Assembly (NCBI RefSeq): GCF_001667505.1
Contig: NZ_LZHZ01000006.1
Coordinates: 1-64,000 of the forward strand
From: Mycobacterium sp. ACS1612
Lineage (GTDB): Bacteria > Actinomycetota > Actinomycetes > Mycobacteriales > Mycobacteriaceae
Direction of reading: 5' to 3'
Length of the DNA: 64,000 nucleotides
Shown here in pieces: positions 46,487-55,476 of the stretch. A program made the position numbers and the translations under genes. How positions within the stretch are numbered: position 1 is the stretch's first letter; every line of letters begins with the position of its first letter. The notes beneath the pieces are model-generated. The model had not been told where the DNA came from, did no database searches, and was given only the letters and a program-made list of their open reading frames with translations.

Positions 46487-47058
46487 TCGGCGGCCGCGGC
46501 CGACTGTTTCAGCCCGGCGACCACCCCGGCGCGGTTGCGCTCGGGTTGGTTCTGCGACATCTTCGCCTTGCCCTCGATCTTCGAGATCACAAGCTCCACA
46601 CCGACAATCGCGCGCAACTGTGCGCGGGTGAAGCTCTCCGGCGCATCGGTCACCCGCCACGGTTCGGCGCGGCTACCCTCATGCCGGTCGGTCAGCCGGG
46701 TCACGAGGTTGCGCACCCAGTCCGGATCGTCGTGTGCCACGAGCCTGCCGTAGACAGTGAGCACCTCGTAGTTCCACGTCGGCACCACCTTGCCCGTCTC
46801 GGATTTGGTGGCGTAGAAGCTGGGCGAGATGTATGCCTCGGGGCCGGAGAAGATGGCCACCGACTCACCGCCGTCGGCCTTCCAGTGCGGATTGGCCCGC
46901 GACACATGACCGATCAACGAGTGCCCGTCGTAGATCATCGGCAATGGCGTGACCAGCAGCCCCGACGCGTCGTGCGTGACCAATTGGGCAAAGCTCGCCT
47001 GCGCGAGCGCGTCCGCCGTCTCCTGGGCGGAGAGCGCGAATTGGCGAGGGATGTACAT
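46426..47058 (-). CDS. PaiB-like FMN-binding protein
   Basis: 210 residues. MYIPRQFALS at the start and VTPLPMIYD, HVSRANPHWK and GPEAYISPSFYATK in the barrel are signature segments of the PaiB family (FMN-binding split barrel). VPTWNYEVLTVYGRL is the dimer strand. PaiB was described in Bacillus as a negative regulator of sporulation and protease genes, but the FMN-binding barrel may be enzymatic. It is divergent from the SOS-linked small gene at 47117. Confidence 0.88.
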   Translation of the reverse strand: MYIPRQFALSAQETADALAQASFAQLVTHDASGLLVTPLPMIYDGHSLIGHVSRANPHWKADGGESVAIFSGPEAYISPSFYATKSETGKVVPTWNYEVLTVYGRLVAHDDPDWVRNLVTRLTDRHEGSRAEPWRVTDAPESFTRAQLRAIVGVELVISKIEGKAKMSQNQPERNRAGVVAGLKQSAAAADQVVADRVEAFGSTNANGRG

Positions 47059-47097
47059 AGCAGCTTCAGCCTAGAACGGCTGTCGACGCCGCAGCGT

Positions 47098-47113
47098 TCG
47101 AACGTATGATCGA
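47098..47113. promoter_or_regulatory. Candidate LexA (SOS) box, one mismatch
   Basis: TCGAACGTATGATCGA (47098-47113) matches the mycobacterial LexA consensus TCGAAC-N4-GTTCGA in 11 of 12 fixed positions. It lies 3 bp before GTG 47117, so bound LexA would cover the start of that gene. The second, perfect box lies 600 bp away. Confidence 0.5.
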
Positions 47114-47116
47114 ACG

Positions 47117-47425
47117 GTGGGCGAGCTCCAGTCGATCGGCTACAACGGGCAACCCGTGCAGCCGCCCTTGCGCCGGGTCGACCCGCCGGTCGCCGTCCTG
47201 GTGGACCTCACGGTGCTGTTTCCCCGCGAACCCCACCGCGTCGGCGGGTACAACCCCGCCGGGCTGCAGATGCACTCCATCGTCGAAGGTCGCCTCACCT
47301 GCTGGGGCGTCTGCGAGCAGGGCTACTGGTGGGGTCTGGTGACCTACGAGATCGCCTACGGCGCACGCCGGAAATCGGTGACGCACTGGATCCCGGCATG
47401 GGTGCTCAAGCGGAAGACCGACTAG
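47117..47425 (+). CDS. Conserved hypothetical protein, possibly SOS-regulated
   Basis: 102 residues from GTG 47117. The protein is rich in Pro and Trp, with VLVDLTVLFPREPHRVGGYN, CWGVCEQGYWWGLVTYEI and a basic end (HWIPAWVLKRKTD). No signal or helix bundle is evident and I recognise no family. The start is 3 bp behind a LexA-like box. Its last 20 bases overlap the convergent DUF222 remnant. Mobile-element hallmarks are absent, but the overlap with a truncated gene suggests a rearranged site. Confidence 0.65.
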   Translation: MGELQSIGYNGQPVQPPLRRVDPPVAVLVDLTVLFPREPHRVGGYNPAGLQMHSIVEGRLTCWGVCEQGYWWGLVTYEIAYGARRKSVTHWIPAWVLKRKTD

Positions 47426-47714
47426 TGGCCTCGGCAATGCGTCTTTGCGCTTCGCCCGGCGAGATCCGTAACCGCCTGGACAACACCTCCGCCCACGACG
47501 TGGCGCCGAACATGGCGGGATCCCCCTGGGTGATCAACTGCCCGATCAGCCGCCGGTCAAGCGCCACCATTTTCTTGTCGATGTCGCCGAGCCGTTTGAG
47601 CAGTTCCGTCTTCTCCGGCCGGGTCAGCGCTTCCAGTGGGAGCGCAGCCAACTCCCGATAGCTCGCTTCCGCGGCGTCGAGCGCCGCGATGATCTGTTGC
47701 TTACTCGAACTCAT
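47406..47714 (-). CDS. Truncated DUF222 (13E12-type) protein, N-terminal part only
   Basis: 102 residues from ATG 47714. GDIDKKMVALDRRLIGQLIT, then SWAEVLSRRLRISPGEAQRRIAEA is the N-terminal helical region of DUF222 proteins, which normally run to 350-500 residues and end in an HNH domain. Here a TGA at 47408-47406 follows directly after that region, and no continuation lies downstream, where an unrelated gene runs opposite. It is either a stable short form or a pseudogene. The start codon lies inside a perfect LexA box (47705-47720), so DNA damage should induce it. Confidence 0.75.
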   Translation of the reverse strand: MSSSKQQIIAALDAAEASYRELAALPLEALTRPEKTELLKRLGDIDKKMVALDRRLIGQLITQGDPAMFGATSWAEVLSRRLRISPGEAQRRIAEATSRSSA

Positions 47715-47720
47715 GTTCGA
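47705..47720. promoter_or_regulatory. Perfect mycobacterial LexA (SOS) box spanning a start codon
   Basis: TCGAACTCATGTTCGA (47705-47720) fits TCGAAC-N4-GTTCGA at all 12 fixed positions and is a true inverted repeat. On the minus strand the centre reads AAC-ATG-AGT, where ATG is the start of the DUF222-type gene. LexA binding would block its transcription or first codons. Confidence 0.85.
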
Positions 47721-47765
47721 ATGGTATCGAGGAGGTCCGACAGGCAGCGGCGTTAGGGTCGTGGC

Positions 47766-48224
47766 ATGGCCCGAAAATATGCGACCGCCGACGAGGTCGG
47801 CCTTTCCGATCTCCTCGAGTTCGTCCGGCCGCGACATCGCATGGTGCTGACCACGTTTCGCGCGGACGGGTCGCTGCAGAGCTCCCCGGTGTCGGGCGGC
47901 GTCGACGACAACGGCCGCATCGTGATCGCCAGCTATCCCCAGCGCGCGAAGTCGGCCAACATCCGCCGCACCCCGCGGGCCAGTGTCATGGTGTTGTCCG
48001 ACGAGTTTAACGACGCGTACGTGCAGGTGGACGGCGACGCCGAAGTGATCGACCTCCCGGACGCCGTCGAACCGTTGGTCGACTACTACCGCTCGATCGC
48101 CGGCGAGCATCCCGACTGGGACGAGTACCGACAGGCGATGGTGGAGCAGGGCAAGTGCCTGATCCGTGTCACCCCGCGGCGGTGGGGTCCGGTGGCGACG
48201 GGCGGTTTCCCGCCACCGCGATAG
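47766..48224 (+). CDS. PPOX-class F420-dependent protein, Rv1155-like
   Basis: 152 residues. Split beta-barrel segments RHRMVLTTFRADGSLQSSPV, then GRIVIASYPQRAKSANIRRT and YVQVDGDAEVIDLP are typical of F420-binding PPOX proteins near Rv1155. GKCLIRVTPRRW is the C-terminal strand. Members reduce or oxidise small molecules with F420. It follows 45 bp after the divergent SOS box on the opposite strand and is convergent with the DUF3224 gene, with 2 bp between stops. Confidence 0.88.
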   Translation: MARKYATADEVGLSDLLEFVRPRHRMVLTTFRADGSLQSSPVSGGVDDNGRIVIASYPQRAKSANIRRTPRASVMVLSDEFNDAYVQVDGDAEVIDLPDAVEPLVDYYRSIAGEHPDWDEYRQAMVEQGKCLIRVTPRRWGPVATGGFPPPR

Positions 48225-48226
48225 CG

Positions 48227-48616
48227 CTACCAGGCGCCGTCGAGGTCGAGCGTCATGGCACCGGCGGGGTCGGCGCGGAACTCACCCGTGCCCGCGACCT
48301 TCGCCAGGCCCTCGGTACCGGATGCGATCCGTAGGTCCGCCGCGGCGACCCCGTCGCGGTACCGGCCGTCGTGCAGCAGCACCAGGCTGCCCGTCTTGCC
48401 GCCGATCGTGCCGGTGATGTGCTCGACGCCGACGAACAAGGCACTCTTGTCCGGCGAGTACGCCAACAGCCACTTCGTCGTCGACGTGCCGTCGATGTCG
48501 CCCTGGTAGCGCTTCGACACCAGCGCTTCGGTGAGCTTGGTCGCCTCGTCGCCGTCTTCGAACGGGGTCTCGTCCCAGCTGGCAATCTCGAAGCGCGCCT
48601 CGATGTGTCTGGTCAT
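48227..48616 (-). CDS. DUF3224 family protein
   Basis: 129 residues. The pattern ARFEIASWDETPFE, then TKLTEALVSKRYQGDIDGTS, then GVEHITGTIGGKTGSLVLLHDG matches DUF3224, a small single-domain beta-barrel (allene-oxide-cyclase-like) family common in Actinobacteria. No signal peptide. Function unknown. The gene is divergent from the regulated glycosyltransferase operon at 48788, and its own start region does not overlap that promoter. Confidence 0.85.
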   Translation of the reverse strand: MTRHIEARFEIASWDETPFEDGDEATKLTEALVSKRYQGDIDGTSTTKWLLAYSPDKSALFVGVEHITGTIGGKTGSLVLLHDGRYRDGVAAADLRIASGTEGLAKVAGTGEFRADPAGAMTLDLDGAW

Positions 48617-48686
48617 GACACTCGGATACCCCGGCCCAGAGTTCGGGAATCGACCGGTCTGTGGTAGTCAGGGCTGGGCGGCCGCG

Positions 48687-48731
48687 TTGCGTCCGCTAGC
48701 ACGTCAAACTATAGTCTGGACACATGTCCAG
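48687..48731 (+). promoter_or_regulatory. Promoter and palindromic operator of the glycosyltransferase operon
   Basis: TTGCGT (48687-48692), 17-bp spacer, TATAGT (48710-48715), then directly CTGGACACATGTCCAG (48716-48731), with 7-bp arms around a 2-bp centre. The palindrome covers the expected start site (+1), an ideal place for a repressor. The same layout occurs at 52462-52505 before the TetR gene. Confidence 0.7.
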
Positions 48732-48787
48732 AGGGTTCGGAGTTTTTGCGTGACGCCACCTGTCCACCTCACGGACCCCCGTTGACC

Positions 48788-50014
48788 ATGCGTATCGCCT
48801 TGCTGTCTTACCGGAGTAAGACCCACTGCGGCGGCCAGGGCGTGTACGTCCGTCACCTGTCCCGCGGTCTCGTCGAACTGGGCCATGACGTCGAGGTGTT
48901 CTCCGGTCAGCCCTACCCCGAGGTGCTCGATCCGCGGGTGCGGCTGACCAAGGTGCCCAGCCTCGACCTGTACCGCGAGCCGGACCCGTTCCGGATCCCC
49001 CGGCCCAGCGAGATCCGCGACCACATCGACATGCTCGAACTGCTGACGACGTGGACGGCCGGCTTCCCCGAGCCGCGCACGTTCACGATGCGCGCGGCGC
49101 GGTTGCTGGCCGAGCGCCGCGACGACTTCGACGTCGTGCACGACAACCAGAGTCTCGGCGCCGGTCTGTTGGACATCGCCGCGCTGGGCCTGCCGGTGGT
49201 GGCGACGGTGCACCACCCGATCACCCGCGACCGCATGCTGGACGTGGCGGCCGCGAAGTGGTGGCGAAAGCCGTTGGTGCGGCGCTGGTATGGGTTCGCC
49301 GAGATGCAGAAGAACGTGGCCCGTCAGATCCCAGAACTGTTGACCGTGTCGTCGACCTCAGCGGCCGATATCGCCGAGGACTTCGCCGTGTCACCGAGTC
49401 AGCTGCACGTGGTGCCGCTCGGTGTGGACACCGCACTGTTCAAGCCTGCCGAGAAGCGGGTCAGCGGTCGCATCATCGCGATCGCCAGCGCCGACGTGCC
49501 GTTGAAGGGCGTCAGCCACCTGCTGCACGCGGTCGCGCGGTTACGTGTCGAACGTGATCTGGAACTGCAGCTGGTCGCCAAGCTGGAGCCGAACGGGCCG
49601 ACCGAGAAGCTGATCGCCGAGTTGGGCATCTCCGACATCGTGCACAGCTCCAGCGGTCTGTCCGACTCGGAGCTGGCCGACCTGCTGGCATCGGCTGAAA
49701 TCGCTTGCATCCCCTCGTTGTACGAGGGCTTCTCGCTGCCCGCGGTGGAGGCGATGGCCAGCGGCACGCCGATCGTGGCGAGCCGGGCAGGTGCGCTGCC
49801 GGAGGTGGTCGGCACCGACGGTGCGTGCGCACGCCTGGTGCGGCCCGCCGATGTCGACGAGTTGACCCGCGTGCTCGGCGAGCTGCTGGACTCGCCCGGG
49901 GATCGGCGCAGGCTGGGGGCCGCGGGTCGTCAGCGCGCTCTCGATGTCTTCAGCTGGGAATCCGTTGCGGCGCAGACGGTGTCGGTCTACGAGCAGGCGA
50001 TGGCGAAATGCTGA
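48788..50014 (+). CDS. GT4-family glycosyltransferase
   Basis: 408 residues from ATG 48788; earlier starts would extend through the leader without conserved sequence. GT-B fold: SKTHCGGQGVYVRHLSRGL is the N-terminal sugar-acceptor loop, LQLVAKLEPNG the interdomain start, and EIACIPSLYEGFSLPAVEAMASGTPIV the C-terminal donor site with the EX7E motif. It transfers a nucleotide sugar to an unknown acceptor. It heads an operon with a methyltransferase and a toroid protein, expressed from a promoter with a palindromic operator. A close relative may exist in the Rv0225 type; this is from memory. Confidence 0.88.
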   Translation: MRIALLSYRSKTHCGGQGVYVRHLSRGLVELGHDVEVFSGQPYPEVLDPRVRLTKVPSLDLYREPDPFRIPRPSEIRDHIDMLELLTTWTAGFPEPRTFTMRAARLLAERRDDFDVVHDNQSLGAGLLDIAALGLPVVATVHHPITRDRMLDVAAAKWWRKPLVRRWYGFAEMQKNVARQIPELLTVSSTSAADIAEDFAVSPSQLHVVPLGVDTALFKPAEKRVSGRIIAIASADVPLKGVSHLLHAVARLRVERDLELQLVAKLEPNGPTEKLIAELGISDIVHSSSGLSDSELADLLASAEIACIPSLYEGFSLPAVEAMASGTPIVASRAGALPEVVGTDGACARLVRPADVDELTRVLGELLDSPGDRRRLGAAGRQRALDVFSWESVAAQTVSVYEQAMAKC

Positions 50015-50733
50015 CGGTCGACTTCGACAGGCTCGGCGTCGGCGCGGGCACCAAGGTGATCGACGTGGGCTGCGGCGCGGGCAGGCACTCCTTCGAGGCG
50101 TATCGGCGTGGCGCGGACGTCATCGCGTTCGACCAGAACGCGGCCGACCTCAACGACGTCGACCAGATCCTGCAGGCCATGAAGGAGCAGGGCGAGGTGC
50201 CCGACTCGGCGTGCGCCGAGGCGGTCAAGGGCGACGCACTCGAACTTCCTTATGCAGAGGGCACTTTCGACTGCGTCATCGCATCCGAGATCCTCGAGCA
50301 CGTCCCTGCCGACGACCGCGCCATCGGTGAACTGGTCCGGGTGCTGAAACCCGGCGGCTCGCTGGCGATCACGGTCCCGCGGTGGCTTCCCGAGAAGGTC
50401 TGCTGGATTCTGTCCGACGAATACCACGCCAACGAGGGCGGTCACATCCGCATCTACAAGGCCGATGCGCTGCGCGACAAGGTGCTCGCGCACGGTCTGC
50501 GGTTGACGCACACGCACCATGCGCATGCGCTGCATTCGCCGTTCTGGTGGCTGAAATGCGCTGTGGGCACGTCGAAGAACGACCATCCCGCGGTCGCGGC
50601 GTACCACAAGCTGCTGGTGTGGGACATGGTCGAGCAGCCTTGGCTGACCCGCACCGCGGAGTCGCTGCTTAACCCGCTGATCGGCAAGAGCGTGGCGCTG
50701 TACTTCAGGAAGCCGGTGGGGCCCATTGGCTGA
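50008..50733 (+). CDS. Class I SAM-dependent methyltransferase (type 11-like)
   Basis: 241 residues from ATG 50008, overlapping the glycosyltransferase stop by 7 nt. VIDVGCGAGRHSFEAYRRGA is the SAM-binding motif I, IASEILEHVPADD is the post-motif helix, and RVLKPGGSLAIT is the later strand. The C-terminal half is longer than in small methyltransferases (AHALHSPFWWLKCAVG). It probably methylates the glycosylated product made by the previous enzyme. The next gene starts inside its last 8 nt. Confidence 0.88.
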   Translation: MLTVDFDRLGVGAGTKVIDVGCGAGRHSFEAYRRGADVIAFDQNAADLNDVDQILQAMKEQGEVPDSACAEAVKGDALELPYAEGTFDCVIASEILEHVPADDRAIGELVRVLKPGGSLAITVPRWLPEKVCWILSDEYHANEGGHIRIYKADALRDKVLAHGLRLTHTHHAHALHSPFWWLKCAVGTSKNDHPAVAAYHKLLVWDMVEQPWLTRTAESLLNPLIGKSVALYFRKPVGPIG

Positions 50734-51790
50734 GATTCCCGGCGTTCCCGGCGTGCTGACGCCTGCGCAGTGTCGGCAGACCGCGCGATCGATCGCGGCG
50801 ACGCAGGAATCCTCAGGTGCCATCCCATGGTTCGACGGCGGTCACACCGACCCGTGGGACCACGTCGAGAACGCGATGGCGCTGACGGTCGCGGGCCTTC
50901 TCGAACCGGCGCGCGCCGCGTTCGAATGGTGCCGGACCATGCAACGGCCCGACGGTTCGTGGCCGATCCAGTTGCGCAACGGTGTCGTCGAGGACGCCAA
51001 CAGCGACAGCAACTTCTGCGCGTACATCGCCACCGGCGTGTGGCACCACGTGCTGATCACCCGCGACCGCCGGTTTGCGGAGACGATGTGGCCGGTGGTG
51101 CGCAAAGCCATCGATTTTGTCGTCGACCTGCAGGCCAGCGGCGGTGAAATCGCTTGGGCCAGAGGCCCTTCGGGCCCGGAGCCGGAGGCGCTGCTGACCG
51201 GCTGCGCGAGCATCTACCACAGCATCCGGTGTGCGTTGGCGCTGGCGGATTACGTCGACGACGCCCAGCCCGAGTGGGAGGTGGCCGTCGGCCAACTCGG
51301 CCATGCGATCGCGCACCATCCCGAGTCGTTCGTGGTCAAGAGCCGATGGTCGATGGAGTGGTACTACCCGGTGCTCGGCGGTGCACTGCGCGGCGCGGCC
51401 GCCAGGGAGCGCATCATCGAGCGCTGGCACGACTTCGTGGTGCCCGGCCTCGGCATCCGCTGCGTCGACGACCGACCGTGGGTCACCGGTGCCGAAACCT
51501 GCGAATTGGTCCTGGCTTTGGATGCGATCGGGCAGCGGACCCGCGCCCGCGAGCAGTTCGCGGCCATGCATCACCTGCGTGAGGACGACGGGTCCTATTG
51601 GACCGGCCTGGTCTACGCCGACGGCAAACGCTGGCCGGTGGAGCGCACCACCTGGACCGGCGCGGCGATGATCCTCGCGGCCGACGCGTTGTCGCGGACC
51701 AGCGCCGCCAACGGTCTCTTCCGCGGTACCGACTTGCCACGCGGCCTCGAAGGCGAATACGACTGCGCCTGCGCCACAAGCGATCGCTAG
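50726..51790 (+). CDS. Alpha/alpha-toroid (prenyltransferase/squalene-cyclase-like) protein
   Basis: 354 residues from TTG 50726, overlapping the methyltransferase stop by 8 nt; a GTG nine codons further in is another option. The sequence is helical with repeated blocks of about 50 residues: QRPDGSWPIQLRNGVVEDAN, CAYIATGVWHHVLITRD, and an EDDGSYWTGLVYADG near the end, as in squalene-hopene-cyclase-type toroids. It lacks the DxDD catalytic motif I would expect for cyclisation, so it may bind or process a glycan or lipid rather than cyclise terpenes. Coupled to the glycosyltransferase and methyltransferase. Confidence 0.75.
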   Translation: MAEIPGVPGVLTPAQCRQTARSIAATQESSGAIPWFDGGHTDPWDHVENAMALTVAGLLEPARAAFEWCRTMQRPDGSWPIQLRNGVVEDANSDSNFCAYIATGVWHHVLITRDRRFAETMWPVVRKAIDFVVDLQASGGEIAWARGPSGPEPEALLTGCASIYHSIRCALALADYVDDAQPEWEVAVGQLGHAIAHHPESFVVKSRWSMEWYYPVLGGALRGAAARERIIERWHDFVVPGLGIRCVDDRPWVTGAETCELVLALDAIGQRTRAREQFAAMHHLREDDGSYWTGLVYADGKRWPVERTTWTGAAMILAADALSRTSAANGLFRGTDLPRGLEGEYDCACATSDR

Positions 51791-51797
51791 CCTCCGG

Positions 51798-53068
<1,271 letters not shown>

Positions 53069-53347
53069 CGCTTTGCCGACGCGGCGCACCGGGCGATCAA
53101 AGCGCATCTCGCCGAGTGTATTTGAGGAATCTCCGCAGTTTTCTGCGGCGGGGAATACCTAGGGGTGAGGCGACTCGCCGCCCGCCGAATCGAGGTTCGG
53201 GGTCGCGTTCACCAGCAAGGTGGACGGCGCCTCGCTCGGCTTCCCGAAGGTGTCCTTCGCTCGCGCCATGCGAATCAAACTCTGACGAGATCAAAGAACT
53301 GCGAAAGCCGATCGGGGGTCGCGACCCCTTCGTCGAGATGAGCTGAC
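53069..53347. other. Non-coding gap between two TetR genes
   Basis: 279 bp without a supported gene. It holds a perfect stem CCGCAG-TTTT-CTGCGG (53133-53148) followed by a G-rich tract, not a T run. Small open frames here look like chance. Probably the 3' ends of two convergent transcripts. Confidence 0.5.
53133..53148. terminator. Short hairpin downstream of the TetR gene, weak terminator candidate
   Basis: CCGCAGTTTTCTGCGG (53133-53148) forms a perfect 6-bp stem with a TTTT loop, 65 bp after the TetR stop. There is no T tract, as is often the case in mycobacteria, so termination is uncertain. Confidence 0.4.
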
Positions 53348-53959
53348 TCAGCCGCGCGGGCCCAACAGTGCGGTCGCCGCCTCGATCGCGTGCTCGACGA
53401 TGCCCTGCACATCGCGGTCGTCTTCGACGAAAAGCGCTGTCAATTCCCGCAATCCGCCCAGCAGGATCAACGCCAACGGCCTGGAGATCGGCTGCAGATT
53501 GGAGCGCCGGAACCCGGGGCTGTCCGTGAGGTTGACCAGCATGTCGGTCAACGCCTCCATTGCCTGCCGGTTCAGCGGCTTGGCCACCTCCCCGAGCGCC
53601 GGCGCTTCGCGGATCCAACTCAACGTGATCGCGGGCCGCGACCCGATGTGGTCGACGTAGGCCACCGAGGCCTGCCGGATCTGCCGATGCCAGTCCGCCT
53701 CCGGATCAACGGCCGCCTGGATGTTGGCGATCAGGTTCTCGTTGTTTCGCCGCAGCAGTTCGATCAGGCACTCCTCCTTGCTGGCGAACTGCTCGTAAAA
53801 GGTCCGCTTGGAGGTGCGAGCGTGCCGGACGATGTCCGCCACGGTGGTGTCGCGGTATCCGCGCTCACCGATGGATGCGGCCAACCCGTCGATCAGTCGG
53901 TCGCGGAAGGCAGGAAAAGCACCGTCGACGGATGCGGCCCTGTCGAGCGCTGTCGTCAT
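53348..53959 (-). CDS. TetR-family regulator beside the P450 gene
   Basis: 203 residues. The HTH (about 20-65) reads RGYRDTTVADIVRHARTSKR then TFYEQFASKEECLIELL, typical of TetR proteins. It is divergent from the P450 gene (102 bp) and shares a region containing a 16-bp perfect palindrome, probably its operator. This TetR-P450-Msr order matches Rv0135c-cyp138-msrA of M. tuberculosis, so the gene is likely the Rv0135c counterpart. Confidence 0.9.
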   Translation of the reverse strand: MTTALDRAASVDGAFPAFRDRLIDGLAASIGERGYRDTTVADIVRHARTSKRTFYEQFASKEECLIELLRRNNENLIANIQAAVDPEADWHRQIRQASVAYVDHIGSRPAITLSWIREAPALGEVAKPLNRQAMEALTDMLVNLTDSPGFRRSNLQPISRPLALILLGGLRELTALFVEDDRDVQGIVEHAIEAATALLGPRG

Positions 53960-53980
53960 TGCGCCTCCTTGCCCTTGTGT

Positions 53981-53996
53981 CGGTTGGTACCAACCG
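53981..53996. promoter_or_regulatory. Palindromic operator between TetR and P450 genes
   Basis: CGGTTGGTACCAACCG (53981-53996) is a perfect 16-bp palindrome 21 bp before the TetR start and 65 bp before the P450 start. Further GGTAC elements follow at 53996-54000, 54019-54023, with inverted GTACC at 54029-54033. This suggests several half-sites for the TetR protein. Confidence 0.65.
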
Positions 53997-54061
53997 GTAC
54001 CGTACTACAAAGACCCACGGTACACCGAAGTACCAGGGAGACGGTTGGGAGTGAGGCACCG

Positions 54062-55399
54062 ATGACTGACACCGCAGTGACCGTGGAAGCGGGCGCCACG
54101 GCGCGGCCGGGGAAGATGCCGCCGGCAGTGCACCTGCCGAAGATGGTTCAGATGGTCTTGATGGCCGGCTTCCGCCGCCGGTTCCTGCGGTACGCCGACA
54201 AGCGGTACGGCTCGGTGTTCGCGATCAATGTGCCGTTTTTCGGCCGCAGCGTGGTGGTCTCCGACCCCGCATTGGCTCGCCAGGTGTTTCTCGCGAGCAC
54301 CGACGACCTGATCAACGTCCAACCGAACCTGAGCCGGATCTTCGGTCCCGGTTCGGTTTTCGCGTTGGACGGTAAGGAGCATCGGGCCCGCCGCAAGCTG
54401 CTCGCCCCGCCGTTCCACGGGCAGAGCATCAAGAACTACGAGAAGGTCATCGAGGAGGAGACGCTTCGCGAAACCGCGACGTGGCCGGAGGGCGTCGAGT
54501 TCCGAACCCTGGAAGCGATGAACAGGATCACGCTGAACGTCATCCTGCGCACTGTGTTCGGCGCCGACGGCGCGGAACTGGACTTCCTGCGCGAGATCAT
54601 CCCGCCTTGGGCCGAACTGGGCTCGCGGATGGCCACGCTCCCGGAGCCGCGGTTCAACACGGGCAGGCGCAGCCCGTGGGGCAAGCTCGCGGAGTTCCGC
54701 CGCAACTTCGACCGCACCGTCTTTGCGCTGATCGACAAGGCCAAGGCCGACCAGAACCTGGACGAGCGCACCGACATCCTCGCGTTGCTGTTGCGCAGCA
54801 CGTACGAGGACGGCACGCCGATGTCGCGCCAGGACGTGTCCGATGAACTGCTGACGCTGCTGGGCGCCGGCCATGAGACCACCGCGTCGACGCTGGGCTG
54901 GGCGTTCGAGCGGTTGCGCCGCCACCCTGACGTGCTCGCCAGGCTGGTCGAGGAAAACAACAAGGGCGGCAACGAGTTTCGTCAGGCCACCATCCAGGAG
55001 TTGCAGCGCAACCGGACGGTCATCGACTTCTCGGGACGGCACGTGCAGGCACCGCATTTCGACCTCGGTGACTTCCGGATCCCACACGGCTACACCGTCA
55101 TGATCGCAATCGCCCACGTGCACGCCAACGCCGACGTCTTCCCGGATCCCGAGCGCTTCGACCCTGACCGGTTCATGGGCACCAGGACCCCGACGGCGTG
55201 GGTGCCGTTCGGCGGCGGCACCCGCCGCTGCATCGGGGCGGCGTTCGCGAACGTCGAAATGGACGTGGTGCTGCGAACCATCCTGAGGCACTTCGTCATC
55301 GAGACCGACGATGCCCCGGAGGAGAAGGTCCATTTCCGGGGCATCGCGTTCACACCGAAGGACGGCGGCCGCATCGTGGTGCGACGCCGGGTGGCCTGA
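54062..55399 (+). CDS. Cytochrome P450, CYP138-like
   Basis: 445 residues from ATG 54062, about the size of CYP138; the long frame upstream is antisense of the TetR gene. I-helix LLGAGHETTASTL carries the acid-alcohol pair replaced by His-Glu-Thr-Thr as in many P450s. The K-helix ExxR is ELQR (QELQRNRTV). The heme loop is FGGGTRRCIGAAFA with the ligating Cys. RFDPDRFM is the PERF-like segment. It is a cytoplasmic monooxygenase needing ferredoxin and reductase partners encoded elsewhere. Substrate unknown; the TetR gene next to it probably controls it. Confidence 0.9.
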   Translation: MTDTAVTVEAGATARPGKMPPAVHLPKMVQMVLMAGFRRRFLRYADKRYGSVFAINVPFFGRSVVVSDPALARQVFLASTDDLINVQPNLSRIFGPGSVFALDGKEHRARRKLLAPPFHGQSIKNYEKVIEEETLRETATWPEGVEFRTLEAMNRITLNVILRTVFGADGAELDFLREIIPPWAELGSRMATLPEPRFNTGRRSPWGKLAEFRRNFDRTVFALIDKAKADQNLDERTDILALLLRSTYEDGTPMSRQDVSDELLTLLGAGHETTASTLGWAFERLRRHPDVLARLVEENNKGGNEFRQATIQELQRNRTVIDFSGRHVQAPHFDLGDFRIPHGYTVMIAIAHVHANADVFPDPERFDPDRFMGTRTPTAWVPFGGGTRRCIGAAFANVEMDVVLRTILRHFVIETDDAPEEKVHFRGIAFTPKDGGRIVVRRRVA

Positions 55400-55422
55400 C
55401 CGGAGTGCTTCAAAACTACGTT

Positions 55423-55476
55423 TTCTGACGGATTTCGGCCGATTTTCGTCAGAAGCCTCAGCCGCTGAGCGGCTGA
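55423..55476. terminator. Two inverted repeats between convergent P450 and Msr genes
   Basis: TTCTGACG (55423-55430) pairs with CGTCAGAA (55447-55454) around a T-containing loop. Then TCAGCCGCTGAGCGGCTGA (55458-55476) is a perfect 19-nt dyad with 9-bp arms, directly before the Msr stop. The first is followed by few Ts; together they probably act as a bidirectional terminator. Confidence 0.55.

Noticed and set aside
50726..51790. Terpene cyclase function for the toroid protein
   Set aside because: No DxDD or QW repeat set was evident, and no isoprenoid genes are nearby; only the fold is suggested.
53116..53346. 76-codon open frame between the TetR genes
   Set aside because: Arg/Pro/Ser-rich, no ribosome site, no recognisable pattern; treated as non-coding.
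53390..54061. N-terminal extension of the P450 frame
   Set aside because: It lies antisense to the TetR gene and across its operator; P450 homology begins shortly after ATG 54062.
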